A stretch of DNA of 64,000 nt. Source: Tenodera sinensis. Its lineage: Eukaryota > Arthropoda > Insecta > Mantodea > Mantidae. Below the pieces are notes generated by a model, which had not been told where the DNA came from, did not search any database, and saw nothing but the letters and a program-made list of their open reading frames with translations. Both the position numbers and the translations under genes were made by a program. Position 1 is the first letter of the stretch; each line of letters begins with the position of its first letter. This document shows positions 10,553 through 22,054 of this stretch, piece after piece. The stretch is from the NCBI GenBank assembly GCA_030765045.1, contig CM060962.1, positions 143,530,525-143,594,524 of the forward strand, given 5' to 3'.

Positions 10553-11744
10553 ACGATTCCTGGATAAGGAGCTAGAAATGTTTTAAAGGAAATACAGACA
10601 CTGATCTTGAGACAAAAATTAAAATTGTCCTATATCAATTTAAAAAGTAACACAAAAGTAACTTTGGATGTGTTACATTCATGTGACTTTCTCTAGCCAC
10701 TATCATTAATTTTAATATAGCTTCTACGTACAATTTTCTATCTACTTACATTAATCTTCTGCATACCAAGCGGGGTACCATGGGACCCCAACATGACTAT
10801 TGTATTATTTCTAGCTGTTTGAAATTGTTTATAATGGTCAGATGTGACACTGTTAAACCGCCCCCACTAAATGCTGCCATTGTTGAATTTTATAAGTAAA
10901 TTTATCTATATAGTAAATAATAATTGAAAAATTTATTTGTGGTCCTTTGGTACCCTGCTTAGGATTCCATGTGATAAGAAAACACACATGTTTAAATGCA
11001 CATTTGGTGCAGCAGCGACATTGTCAAACTTAGGAGTCCATTGTAGAGCGGCACAGGAATACTACCAGATAAGACAAGAAAACACATATATAAATGCACA
11101 TTGTAGAAAGTTATGATATGAATTAAAATTTCAAGACAAAGCTATTTCCTTCTGAATATCTTCCCAGTATACACACTGGAAGTATGTTTTTGTACGCCCA
11201 CAGCTGTATTCATTACTTCCCGAACCAGTGCTTTCCCTTTTTGCTCTCAAAAGAAGAGTACTTTGCCCTAATGGAGCTTTTATCATTTCAAGCAGCAGTG
11301 TCATAAAACTTTCTGCCATAAACAAGAATAACAGATACACCAATACCCACTCCCTCCTTCCTTCCTTCCTTCCTTCCTCCTTCTGTAATTTTTGCTTTCC
11401 TCAGACCTGAACTTGTCAGGAATTGGGAACAAAATCACTTTACAAGAAGCTTCAAGAAACATGTATATTCCAGAAAATTTGCCGGTAATTTGTCTTGGCT
11501 ATATAAGCGGGGTGGACAATCAAATAGTGGTCATGGTGACGCTCTTGCCTCCTTAGGCATGAGCTAAATGTGTCCGAGCACAAAAGAAAGTTGGAGAGCA
11601 CTAGTGTAGGCTATACTAACATTCATGAGAAAATATGTTCATGTCACAAGTGACATGTGATCTTTGTTATATTATTTTGACTGAAATTATTCCCACAATT
11701 TCAGGGTAGGAGGAATGTTGGAAATGTAGTTAGCAATGGCAGAT

Positions 11745-11965
11745 GTTTAGTTTGATCCGTAAACCAACGACAGGTGTGGTCCTCCAGACATTCTGGGGGT
11801 TGTGAGAGAGCGATATGACCGTCAAAACATAAAAATATGGTGCTCTCTAAAAAGCGGTTACATTTATTGCTAAGTCTCTTCAATATTTATTGAAAAATAT
11901 TGGAGAGCAAGAGGATTAATGACTTCATTGTCAGAAATCCAGCATTAGCTAACAACAACAACAAG
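11745..11965 (+). mobile_element. LINE 3' end, truncated copy (tail type AAC)n
   Basis: This segment matches 19072-19281 closely (shared blocks include AACCAACGACAGGTGTGGTC and GGAGAGCAAGAGGATTAATG), and both end in AAC repeats. Late in the copy the frame reads ILESKRINDFIVRNPALANN, the usual look of a LINE ORF end or 3' region. It is 5' truncated, as target-primed insertions often are. Confidence 0.7.
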
Positions 11966-12369
11966 TTTGACTTCAGTTGTCATTTGTTAAAAAGGTTGAA
12001 AAATGTGAATGCTTGTTTTATCCATCACAAGAATTATTGAACTATGCAACAAGATTTTAAGTTTGAAGATATATAAAAGGAGTCAGATTTGGTAGTGTAA
12101 TGTAGATTTACAACAGACATTTTCTGAGCCAGAAACATCTGAAATCATGGCTTCTCTCTCACTACATATAAGGAGATGAAGAGGCCATATCTGAGTTGGT
12201 GGATGACAATGGTCTTTTCAATTTTGCAGTTTTCAATTTTCTCAGTTTTTATTTTGTCACCCATGGTGACTGGTAATGATATAAGTGGTGAATGAAGTAT
12301 TGGAAAGTTTGAAGGGTTAAGTGAAGAAGGCAAAGTGAGTTTAGAAACACTGTCAATATCCTCTGTATT

Positions 12370-12684
12370 TGAGAGGTAGAACTGGAACTTAAAAATTCAA
12401 TGCCACAACTGGGATTTGAACCACAGACCTTCCGCTTACCGGGCGTTTGCTCTACCACTGAGCTATTGTGACAAACTGCCAGAATGGCATCAAATTCTCA
12501 AACCAGTTATCACAATAGCTCAGTGGTAGAGCAGCCGCCCGGTAAGCGGAAGGTCTGTGGTTCAAATCCCAGTTGTGGCATTGAATTTTTAAGTTCCAGT
12601 TCTACCTCTCAAACTTTGCCCACACACGGCTTGTGTGTTTAAAAAACACCAACAGTAAGTTTGTTGGCATAAATAAATAATAAT
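12370..12684 (+). mobile_element. Inverted dimeric tRNA-derived SINE with 13-bp target duplications
   Basis: The right half (12509-12684, plus strand) is a SINE with a tRNA-Thr-like head (CACAATAGCTCAGTGGTAGA, then GGTTCAAATCCCAG), a body and a TAAATAAATAAT tail. The left half (about 12372-12472) is a head-to-head inverted copy of the first 100 bp or so, separated by a spacer of about 36 bp. Perfect 13-bp duplications TATCCTCTGTATT at 12357-12369 and 12685-12697 bracket the whole structure, so it inserted as one unit. The target was the LINE ORF1 remnant. Confidence 0.88.
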
Positions 12685-13279
12685 TATCCTCTGTATTATT
12701 AATTGTGGTTGGCTGGAGGGGAACTCTGTTTTGTATTGTTGCAGTATCATTAGTACCAATTGTATTAGATACGGGAAACTGGAGCATAACGTTATTTCAC
12801 ATTACTGAAGTACCACTAGAACCAACAGCATCAGGTGTGGGTAGCTCGAGAAAAACTTTGTCATGCATTGTTACTCTGTCACTATGATGTTCTATGTTGG
12901 GTGCAGGTGGGTTTGAATCTCCTGGTTACCCATAGAGGGGCAGTCTTTTGCTATATTACCTTAGTGTTTGCATTGGAAGCAGATGGGAATGTCTGAGGAT
13001 TCATACACTGGTGGAAAAAAAAAATGCAACACTGCTAAGGACTGTGTTTATCAAAACATGGGCATAGCGTGTGGATATTGAAGGAATATAGAATTGGTGA
13101 TTGATGTTCCACGGTCAGTGGACAACAGATAGCACTGTACACATCAGCCCCTGTGCCCTCTGTGTCCACTCTGAAGGCAGTCACTGTGATACCATAATAG
13201 TTGAATGGCGGTGTCAAAAGAGACTGAGGCATAGCCATGCCATGAAAACGTGAATGTGCTTCTGTCACACAGCTACAGC

Positions 13280-14590
13280 TATTCGAATGAGGGTCAAATT
13301 GTTCACCTGTGTGAAGCTAGTTGGACCTTTCGACAAATTGCTGCACATGTTGGATGCAATGTATTGGTAGTTTGTCTCTGTTTTCGGCAACAATCTGTGG
13401 AACATCCCACTCCCGTAGACCAGGTTCTGGGCAGCCACGTTGTACAGATGCATATCAGGATTGACGCATTGTACGGGCATCAGTAAGTGCTTGAACAGTA
13501 TCCAGGGAAGAGATCTGGGCACAGGTAGCACCTGAAGTGTCAGCACGGACTATTGGAAACCGTTTTCTTGCAGCAGGACTCAAATCATGTGTGCTGCTGG
13601 CTAAGGTACTGCTAACACCGCAACACTGCCTTGCACATCTCTGCTGGTGTCAAGAAAGGGTTCATTGGACAATGGTATGGCACTCCGTTGTCTTCAGTGA
13701 TGAAAGTAGGTTCTGCCTGTATGCAAGTGACAGTCCTGCACGGGCCGACATTCTTAGGTTCGGCCAGGGCTCAAGCAAGTCTGAGCCCGAGAAGAGGTTA
13801 TAGTGCCCGGGCCCGGCCCCGGCCCGATTATTTAATTTTATTATGATTATGACATTATTATTGTTATTATTATCATTATTATTTGAAACCTTTCAGCAGA
13901 ATGATCGTATAGAATTCCTAGTAATGGAATGCTGTGATAACTGTGCTATTCTTGGAAAACATATATAATACATTATTTTGTATCTCTTAATTTTCAAGCC
14001 CGGGCCTGGCCCGAGCCCAACAAGCATTTTCCAAATTAGGCCCGAACCTGGCCTGCGGGCCAGGCCGGGCCTAAGCCCGAGCCCTTGCAGGCCTCTATCA
14101 TGTATGCACACGACATAGAGCTGGTGAGTGAACTCGTCCATAGTATATTCGCCCAGGACACAAATGCCCAACTCCTGGCACCATGGTGTGAGGTGCCATC
14201 ACTTACAACTCATGCTTGCCTTTGGTGTTTGTGCAGGGATATGAAACTAGTGCCAGCCAGATCCAGCATGTAAATAATGTTGTGTTACTACCATTTCTTC
14301 AGCAAGAAGGTTTCAACAGGATAACATACATCCCCATCCAGCTGTTGCAACACAACGTGCTCTTCGTGGTGTACGACAACTGCCCTGGTCAGCACAGTGT
14401 GCCGACCTCTCTCACACTGAACATGTGTGAGACATGATGGGAAAGTGACTGACTGGGTCTCCACGGCCAGCCACAACTGTTGTTGAACTGTGACAAAAGG
14501 TGCAGGATGCTTGGGACAATGTATTGTAGGATACCACTTGCCACCTGTACAATCACCTCCCTGCGCAAATACATGCCTGTATTGCACCCC
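13280..14590 (+). pseudogene. Tc1/Bari-like transposase pseudogene
   Basis: Decayed frames give an N-terminal helix-turn-helix (GQIVHLCEASWTFRQIAAHV), then VHWTMVWHSVVFSDESRFCL with the first catalytic Asp. After the MITE follow LPFLQQEGFN and FQQDNIHPHPAVATQRAL (second Asp), and then a decayed SPDLSPTEHVWDMM block and TTVVEL near 14400-14480. Many frameshifts and stops make it nonfunctional. The DDE spacing and WDMM-type C-terminus fit Tc1-like elements rather than mariner. Confidence 0.78.
13726..14100. mobile_element. GC-rich MITE (hAT-like) inside the Tc1-like transposase
   Basis: Both ends are rich in GGGCC/GGCCCG units in inverted orientation (CCTGCACGGGCCGA on the left; CCTGCAAGGGCTCGGGC reading in from the right), around an AT-rich core without coding capacity. 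TGTATGCA occurs on both sides (13718-13725 and 14101-14108), a plausible 8-bp target duplication. The outermost bases are not perfect inverted repeats, so the exact ends are uncertain. Confidence 0.6.
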
Positions 14591-15659
14591 TAGGGAGATA
14601 CGCTAAATAATATTGATGCAACTATTGGAACATACCTCCTTGTGACATGTCAGCTTCATTTGGGCTAATTTTGTTATCACATGATGCTACCATGACATAT
14701 TACTGTTTACTTAACTCTTCATTAAATTTAAGTAATTTTTGATGGTGTTTCATTTTGTTTCCGCCAGAGCATATCCAACATGTTAGATTATCTACTAGCA
14801 TTTGAAACGATTCAGGGAGCTTCTCTTCATGTTCCTGAGAAATGAAAGATTGTGAATAAAAACTCAAGATGTGAGAAAGTCAGGGGTTGGAGAAGCCCGC
14901 TCATAAGAAAGACATTAGTGCAAGGGATTGTATTTCAAATGACAGCAGTTGGTTCTTTAGTACATTGTGTGAAATGCTAGGACATACATCAGATAAAATT
15001 ATCCATTTATCACAGGATAGTAATGGTTTGATTGGAAACTGACCTGCTACTGTAATTGCCTTAACTTTGGTTATAAGCTAATCTGTGATTTCCTTATTGC
15101 TAAGACAAAGCCATAATCTTTTGTTTGAAATTTTTGAAGCAAATTCTTAGGTGTCTTGGATTAACTTTAGCAGCTGTCATACAAATTCAATGGTGGGAGC
15201 ATAATTGGCTGAGTCAATCACAATGGTGCTTTTTCTTAAGGAACAACATACTCTGAGATGCTTGAACAGAACTAGTTGATGACTTACTTGTTGGAAGCAC
15301 TGGTAGTTGGTTATGTGGTGGAATCCATGTTGTTTGAGTTAAATGACTTAGAAACCGAGTACATCCACAATACTCACAATTATTTGGTCACAAAAAGTAC
15401 CAAATATAAAACACAACACTAAAGTTAATAATAAACCAAGTCAAAGAAGATAAAAAACTGATCTGGCTTAATAATAACCCGAAATTTTGGAGAGTAACAA
15501 ACAAGCTTACACTAACTTGCAATTCCAAGTTCTTCTGTGCGTGATGGCTTTGAATTTCCATTTTGGTTTTATGTCCAGGACATTAAAAAATGAATAACAA
15601 CTTCCCATTTGCGAAAAGTGCAAGTATTGGAAAATTCAAACAAATAATGAGGAATATCT

Positions 15660-15955
15660 TGGAAATGGTTCACTCTACAAAAAAAATGTGTTCAACATAA
15701 ATTGCATTTTTACAAGATGTACGTTTTTGTATGATAAGATTTTATCTATCGCTTATGGTTTACCACTAATGCAAACGTCACAAAGAACAAAGAGAATTTC
15801 TGAGGAAATTTCCAGAAAACTCAAGATATACATTTCATTTGGCATGAAAATATCTTAAACATATGGTATTTTAATCAAAATCATGTCTGGGGGGGATGTT
15901 GAAAATCTTTGTTTCACATCCTTGAAGATGCTGAATTTAAATACCCAATTTGTAT
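15660..15955 (-). repeat. Dispersed repeat family R, partial copy (reverse)
   Basis: The stretch matches the left parts of 38005-38655 and 54425-54765 (for example AAAATATCTTAA followed by ATTTTAATCAAAAT). No coding capacity is seen. It is one of at least seven copies in this window. Confidence 0.6.
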
Positions 15956-16420
15956 TTAACAAACTTTTAGTTTTTGAGTTAGGCTGCTCACAGACACATG
16001 GACACATACAGGCCCTTTTCTAAAAATACCAATTTTGCCCTTGTATACACTATTGAGAGTCCATTCACAAAATGTGCATCTAATTACAGGATCACCTGGT
16101 TGAAGAGCATGTGCCACAGTTATTTTATATGGTTTTAACTTCAGAAATTTGGTAGCTCTTTGCAAAGAGCCATAAGAAATGCCTGTCTGTTGTGAAAGAC
16201 GTCTAAGCAATTTTTGGGGGGAATTCTCCCAACGATGACCGATATCTAATATTTCTTCAGTAAGAACCGTGCACTGTCTTTTATATTTCCGAGCTTGAAC
16301 ACTTCCTGTGGCCTGGAATTTATTGTAAAGGTTATGGATTGTTGTATGGCCTGGAACTTTTACACCAGGAAATCTTTCTGCAAAATGCACTTGCACCTGG
16401 CGAGCTGACTGAGTTAACAC
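15956..16420 (-). pseudogene. N-terminal transposase fragment (DUF4817-like helix-turn-helix, Tc1/mariner group)
   Basis: An open stretch of 154 codons encodes two helix-turn-helix segments that bind transposon ends: HFAERFPGVKVPGHTTIHNL and LLRRLSQQTGISYGSLQRAT. Between and after them are the usual FQATGSVQ, then HALQPGDPVIRCTFCEWTL, the segment that leads into the DDE core in this group. The core itself is missing, so this is a truncated remnant. The C-terminal type matches the transposase in the element at 49889-53342, but it need not be the same family. Confidence 0.72.
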
Positions 16421-16956
16421 ATACGAATCTTAAATAAATACATGCTGTGCAGTAGAAAACAAATGCTGAGCCATAATACACTTTGTGAGTAAGTACAGGA
16501 CTAAATAATAAAGCACATTGGTAATAATACAGCTGCACGATATCACGTCAACTCAATACTGATTGTGAGCAGAGCAGAGAAAAACAAGTAATGTTCAAGA
16601 CTTTGTGTATATCAGCTGCTGGTGATGTGTTTCTGCATGTGCAGTGGAAAAACACAGCGTAGCAGTTCACATGTATTTGGATCTCTCTGTAATTCTCAGT
16701 GAGAAGACATGTGGCTGTGGTTTAAAGTTCTTTTATTTGTTTTATGTATCAACCACCACAGTGATCTCAAATGTTCTGGGATATATAGTTTGTGGAAATT
16801 CGTGTATTATGTATAATTGCGGGTATTTGTTTTAGGACACCCTTTCTGAAATTTCTAAAACACACAGTTTTAATTCCATCCATTTGAAATTTTAATGCAG
16901 CAATCAGAGTTAAATCTACGCTAAGTATAGCTATATTTTTTTCTCTAACACATACA

Positions 16957-17300
16957 TAGTAGCTGGAAAATATATTGCATTCCACCGCCAAATTTGATAT
17001 TGGGATTTCACCAGAAATGATACACCCTGAATTAAAAGTTCAGGTAGTCTATATTCACCATCAACAGCGGGTGTGAATGTACGTGGGTGTGGTGTGGTTT
17101 GGGGATGGGTGCGTGAACAATATATTTCAAAAAGGAAATGTCAGATAAATATATAGCATTTCCAAACTTACTTTCTCAAAAAGGACAAAGGATTCTGATT
17201 AAAAATATACATATTAAAGATATTTACATGTATGTACACATTGAATTATCAGGGAATTACCCGTAAAGTTCTCTTCGTTCAGAAGAAACTTTTTTTTTTT
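16957..17300 (+). repeat. Dispersed repeat family R, partial copy (forward)
   Basis: TATTGCATTCCACCGCCAAA and the following GATATTGGGATTTCACC align with the starts of the copies at 25665 and 33362. Near 17240-17290 the far end (GAATTATCAGGGAATTACCC, then GTAAAGTTCTCTTC) also matches. Confidence 0.55.
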
Positions 17301-18837
17301 TTTTTTTACATAACGGGTAAATCGTAAGAAATAGACAAAACCTTGCAATGTAAAGATTTTGAATTCGTTAAAAATACAATTTATTTAAAATAACTTTTCA
17401 TCGCATCAAACATTTCTGAGATATTTATTGGTTCGAATTTTTCAATAATTTGCCATTCATGTAAGGTGCCGTTTCTATTTAGTTTCTTCCAGCGGTGTTA
17501 CATGAATGGAAATAAAATACCTGGTAGTGGGCAGAGAAAGTCATATGAACGTAACACATAGGAATTGTCAATAAAATTGTGAAAAGCAGTTGTTTCACAT
17601 TTTCCCATACTTTGCAGTCCGTACCACAATAATACTGGCGACGCCTGTAGTGGGCAGAGGTGGGGGACGCAGCGGCCTGGTGGTAAGCCTTGACCCGCGC
17701 AGTGCTGTTGCGCTAGGGGTTATTATATATAAAATATAAGTTGCGATTTTAGCTTTAACAATAGGTACAGTCGTGGAAAAAGGTATTCATACACCTTTGT
17801 TTATGTAGAATAACTTTCTTTATTAGAACTAAAGACCAAAGGCAGAGATGTTACTTGGTAAACTGACAGTATGAGGTTTCTTCCCTATTCAGTATGTGTA
17901 AAAGGATTAACTAAATTAGTCTTCTGCAAAAAGGAAATAAAATTTTTGTGTCAGCTGGTTTCACGCAATGGGGAAAAAGTATTTATACATTCAAAGAAAA
18001 TTATAAACATAATAATGCTAATACTGAGTAGGCATTCCTACTGCATATGTCATTTCTGTTAATCTCTTTCTGTTAATCTTTTTTATTTGATTTAATGTGG
18101 AAATATCAGTAATCAATTTTAATTGAAGCACCGTATGGAAACTTATTTCCATGACTGTGTATGTTAAATCAGTTTTAACAAACATACTGACCCTTGGGAA
18201 CCGGCACCACTCTGTGCCTGGAGATATGACAGATACAAGAGGACTCCGGATCATAAGCAAAAACTAGGGTTTTCGTGAGATGTTGGTTATCTTGATGTCG
18301 CATCAGTTTGTGTGAGCATTTTCGTGGAGAACACTGTTTGGGGTGCAACAGAAATATTTACTCACAAATGATGATATTTAATCTATGTTAAGGAAACTTT
18401 TATCCATGAATAGGAGAAAAGTGAAGTTCACGTGCGATGAAACGAAAAAGCTATATGGTGATTTCAAGGGGACATGGTAAAAACAGTTGCATCATGTGAC
18501 TTGATTGTTGAAGTCGGTGGGCATATTGATAAGGTGTGAGTATATGATTTTGTTGTAAAATATCTAATAGCTGAAAATGGGGTTCTTCGCATGGAGCTCG
18601 CGGAATACAGAACACAGACCTGGATGTATTGATGCAATTAATGGTCGAGGCCGAACCGCGCATTTCCTGTACAGGTTAACCATCCTTCCCGAGACAGTTC
18701 CCGTGCCAATGTGAATAACTGGAATAGAGGTTGGAAGGAAGTGCAGAAAATATTAGAATTACCCAATACAGGAAAAACTCCCCGTATCAACATTTAAACA
18801 AAGTGATCGTTTTCAGCTTCTTTATATATATATATAT

Positions 18838-19281
18838 ATAACTGTAACTTTTCTATCTGACCTTACCTTGGTCATCTCTTGTTCTCTTCCAACCCCGATG
18901 CTATTAGGGTTCCTGAGGGCTAGGGAGTCTTTATTTTTCCAACCTCTCCATTTCTCTAAAATATTAACCCCTAACATGCTGACCTGTCACGGCATGTAAT
19001 ACGTCCTCTGATTGGTAATCAGAGGATATGGTCAGTGAATTTATTTTGATAACTCTCCCGGTCAGGTCAGTGAGACCCGTAAACCAACGACAGGTGTGGT
19101 CCTCCAGACATTCTGGGGGTTGTGAGAGAGCGATGTGACCGCCAAAACATAAAAATATGGTGCTCTCTAAAAAGCGGTTACTATTACTGCTATTCAAGAT
19201 CTCTTCAATACCAAAAAATATTGGAGAGCAAGAGGATTAATGACTTCATTGTCAGAAATCCAGCATTAGCTAACAACAACA
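18838..19281 (+). mobile_element. LINE 3' region, longer copy
   Basis: The sequence is noncoding, relatively GC-rich, and ends in a short AAC run (19266-19277). Its last 210 bp match 11745-11965. It begins near TCTTCCAACCCCGATGC. I interpret it as the 3' untranslated region of the same LINE family, truncated at its 5' side. Confidence 0.6.
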
Positions 19282-19712
19282 TATAGTTAAAAAGAAATTT
19301 GCAATGCTACAAGTTTGTCTAATTTCTGTACCATAAGGGAAACACACATGTTAGTCATTCTTTTATAGTGGCCATGTGTAAACTAAGTTTGGAAAGTTGA
19401 AAGAGATTTTGAGAATTACTTTTTAATTTTCAGATACATACTAATTTCTTTGTAAATCTTACATCTGGATGCTTAATTTTTGAGCCAAACATAGCTGAGC
19501 AATGTCAAAGACTTCTACTACACCAAATTATTATATTTTAGCTGTTAATTATTTTTTTTTTACTAAAAAATTGCTGATATATGAAGAAAGAAAAGAAGGA
19601 AAGAAACAAAAGTAAAGCTTGAAGAAAACTCCTTTATGAGTCTAGTATCTCCATAGTAAAAAGAATGACAACTTGAAAGTATCTTCATATGTGAGAGAGG
19701 CCCATAGGCAAT

Positions 19713-19731
19713 TAGTTTGAGAACCACTGCT
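19713..19731 (-). repeat. Isolated hAT-type terminal sequence
   Basis: AGTTTGAGAACCACTGC is the inverse of the hAT-type end at 10530. No partner end or target duplication was found nearby. Confidence 0.4.
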
Positions 19732-19862
19732 TTGGGTATAAGAAATAAAAGACTTAATACTATCTTCACTTTGCAGCAATATATCTTTAGTGTATAATTT
19801 ATTTTAAGTCTTAAAAGTGTACACTTTTAGCAAAACTAAGTTCAAAAGAGCTACCAACATAC

Positions 19863-20006
19863 CTTAGGGGATGCCTGTACACCACGTATTAATGACTGGA
19901 GGTGCGCTGCCTTATTGCTGCCACTGAGTGCAGGGGGAGATAACGTAGGAAATGGACGGCTGCGCTCCTTGCACTCCAAACAGTTGCGCACTGCACATGT
20001 ACATAC
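19863..20006 (-). CDS. rg: Neurobeachin exon (block VCTCAVRNCLEC)
   Basis: This 144-nt exon is phase 0 on both sides. It is preceded by a TTTCAG acceptor and followed by AAG|GTATGTTGG. It encodes 48 residues starting VCTCAVRNCLECKERSRPF and ending LIRGVQASPK. Joined to the preceding exon it gives RQCLRL-VCTCAVRNCLECK, the strongly conserved neurobeachin segment upstream of the PH-BEACH domain (human-type RLVCCVAVRNCLECR). After this block the protein becomes Ser/Pro-rich and variable. Neurobeachin is a large cytosolic scaffold (BEACH-family, PKA anchoring) acting in membrane protein trafficking and synapse formation. Confidence 0.9.
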
Positions 20007-20229
20007 CTGAAACATAACAACTTGGGATTTAAGAAACAAAGATTTTAATTTTAAAGGTAACACATGTGAGTCAGTTTACTTACACTACATCATTTACATT
20101 TATATAAGACGAGACATGTTTTGATAACTGTTGCTCCCATCATCAACTTCATGCCGACTGCTGTGTTAGAGACTATTGCACTAACATTGTCCTCGATTAT
20201 TTTTTCAAGGAATTTCTTGCTGAGGTTTT

Positions 20230-20720
20230 AACTTAGAGTTAAAAACCTCACCCTTGTTTTTCAAATTGAAAATGTTCTCCCAGGCTGTTAGCTGTTTTAA
20301 GTTAGAGATGCTTTTTAAAAGTATACGTTCAGGATCAATTTCATGACTTTATAGCCAAAAGTGTGCTACTACTGCTGATTCCTCAACTTGTTTATACCTA
20401 AGATTCCTGAGTTGTTCCTTTGCCCTTGTTTTCAATTCCAATACAAATTTTGTTGCAGTACTTGCAGTTAAATTGGCATATTCCTGTTTTTTCTGGTATG
20501 GTATCTTTAGTTCGGAATGTAGTAGGTTTTGAATGGAGTACAGATTTTTGGGTGCTAGAATGATGTGCTCTTTGAATATTTTCTGGAACTGGGCATGGGC
20601 TTTGGAATGGTATATGAACTTTCTGTATGTGCATTTTTCTTTTTCTACTGACAGTTTGATGGTTTCTTATGCCTTTTGGATTTTTTTCATACATTGTTTG
20701 ATTAGGTATTGAAATCATTG
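20230..20720 (-). pseudogene. Penelope-like element C-terminal (GIY-YIG endonuclease side) remnant
   Basis: The minus strand encodes a basic segment (NHQTVSRKRKMHIQKVHIPF), then KTGICQFNCKYCNKICIGI, which resembles the start of the GIY-YIG endonuclease of Penelope-like retroelements (YKLTC...YIGQT-type). Downstream frames decay (HFQFEKQG). The match is by motif only and moderately weak; a reverse-transcriptase piece of the same class lies next to it on the opposite strand, which supports it. Confidence 0.5.
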
Positions 20721-20889
20721 TTTTCTGCTATTCTGTAGATGTCTCTTTTTCCTTGTTGAAGACAAAATAGAAGAATACATTGACTTAACTACACTCGCAA
20801 CACAGATAACATTTTCATTTTCAACAATTAGATATACCAACAAAGAAATTATCTAACAATAGTAAACCCTCTTTTACAAATCTTAGTTG

Positions 20890-21372
20890 ATCTGTTTATG
20901 AGTGACCTGGAAATGAGGGTTACAAAAGCCTTCCCATGGATCTTTATGACCTGGCGCCATTATGTGTACAACATATTTGCCATCATTCCAGAAAAACACA
21001 TTAATGACGCCTTGAAAATGCTGAACCATCAAGAACCAGAGGATCAAATTTACCATTGAAATGGAATTTGAAAAACTATTCCCATTCCTAGACCTCAAAA
21101 TCCAAAAATGCAATGAAAATCTCACATTTGGCATATGTAGAAAATCACCACACACCCCAAACACCTACATAAAATCCAACAGTTACAATCCAAAACCAAA
21201 TCAATATGCAGTCTTCAACAGTTTGATACATAGGCGTTTTTACCTACCTCTCAACATTGCAGAAAAAGAAAGAAAAAGAGACATACTACATACTAGCAGA
21301 AAACAATGGTTCAATAGTGAAACACTACACAAAAGAATCCAAAAGGCACAAAAACTTGTGGCAGTATATTGA
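20890..21372 (+). pseudogene. Penelope-like reverse transcriptase fragment
   Basis: Frames on the plus strand give LFMSDLEMRVTKAFPWIF, WRHYVYNIFAIIPEKHIND (a decayed YVDDI active site), FEKLFPFLDLKIQKCNENL, FGICRKSPHTPNTYIKSNS and FNSLIHRRFYLPLN. This series is typical of the late RT domain of Penelope-like elements (PFLDL..., YRKPT..., NSYHP...). One stop and one frameshift occur near 21060. The copy is truncated on both sides. Confidence 0.8.
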
Positions 21373-22054
21373 GATGGCCTCATCCAGGAAGGTTAATTTA
21401 ATTGTTAAAAAGTATTAAACATGTATTTAAAATTACTTTATATTTATTTATATTGGAATTAATAAGTAATCTTGCTTTTGTTTATTTGTTTACAAGTATA
21501 TGTACATCACCTACCTTAGAAAGATATAGATGGATATATTTTGTTCGTTGTAACTACATAGATCTTAACAATATGTGCAGAACATTTCCAAAAACTCTAG
21601 CATCAGATTCACACCACTACAGACATGTTTTACATTGAGTGAATGTAAAAGAACATTTTGAAAATGTGTAATTCAAAATTAAAAAAAAAAACTCTGCTTG
21701 AAAGAGTACTATAGCATATTTACAACAAATAATTGCAAGGTATTTTTAATTGGAGTTCTCATCCTCAAGATTAAGACCCTTTTCGCAAACGAATACACCC
21801 TGAAGATATGATTGAAGTCTAAATCCACTACATTTGGTGCCGACATGAGCAATTTAAAAGAATAGTATCAATGTTTAAAATCACTGCAACTAGCTCTTGT
21901 AAATGGGGGCACAAATAAAGAAAATGAACGACATAAAAAATGATTACAAAATTGTCTCTAAATCCAAGTTTTGGAAACCAACATTACATCAAGACAGAAG
22001 AGGAACACATCTTGACTTGTCCACAGAAAAATTCTTAAAAGTAGAAGACATCAC

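Larger units (their letters stand above)
13006..14770 (+). mobile_element. Tc1-like DNA transposon, decayed, inserted at TA in the LINE ORF1
   Basis: TA dinucleotides at 13004-13005 and 14771-14772 flank inverted ends: left CTGGTGGAAAAAAAAAATGC and right, reversed, CTGGCGGAAACAAAATGAAA. The interior encodes a broken transposase and is interrupted by a GC-rich MITE. Removing the element restores the flanking LINE ORF1 frame from LTCWI to YESSDIP, which confirms the limits. Confidence 0.85.
12140..15330 (-). pseudogene. LINE gag-like ORF1 remnant, split by two later insertions
   Basis: On the minus strand, 15330-14771 gives TIVIDSANYAPTIEF, ISNKRLWLCLSNKEIT, then WIILSDVCPSISHNVLKNQL and LPESFQMLVDNLTCWI. 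Across the transposon at 13006-14770 the frame resumes with YESSDIPICFQCKH and GNIAKDCPSM, a CCHC zinc knuckle, and continues past the SINE dimer at 12370-12684 to about 12140. This order (conserved domain, then knuckle, then a Ser/Thr-rich tail) fits the RNA-binding gag-like ORF1 of insect LINEs. Stops in all segments show that it is dead. Confidence 0.72.
10444..19862 (-). other. rg: Intron of neurobeachin with nested LINE/DNA transposon remains
   Basis: Unannotated, AT-rich stretches where I see nothing clear are 10560-11345, 11966-12140, 15331-15660, 16540-16956, 17310-18830 and 19285-19690. Short simple repeats are a CCTT tract near 11351-11390, a T-run at 17289-17307 and a TA tract at 18825-18841. 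Near 17764 a TACAGTCGTGGAAAAAGG stretch looks like an isolated Tc1-like end, but no partner end was found. Confidence 0.6.

Noticed and set aside
17764..18260. Possible Tc1-like element starting TACAGTCGTGGAAAAAGG
   Set aside because: Only one end-like sequence is visible and no transposase motif or opposite end was found.
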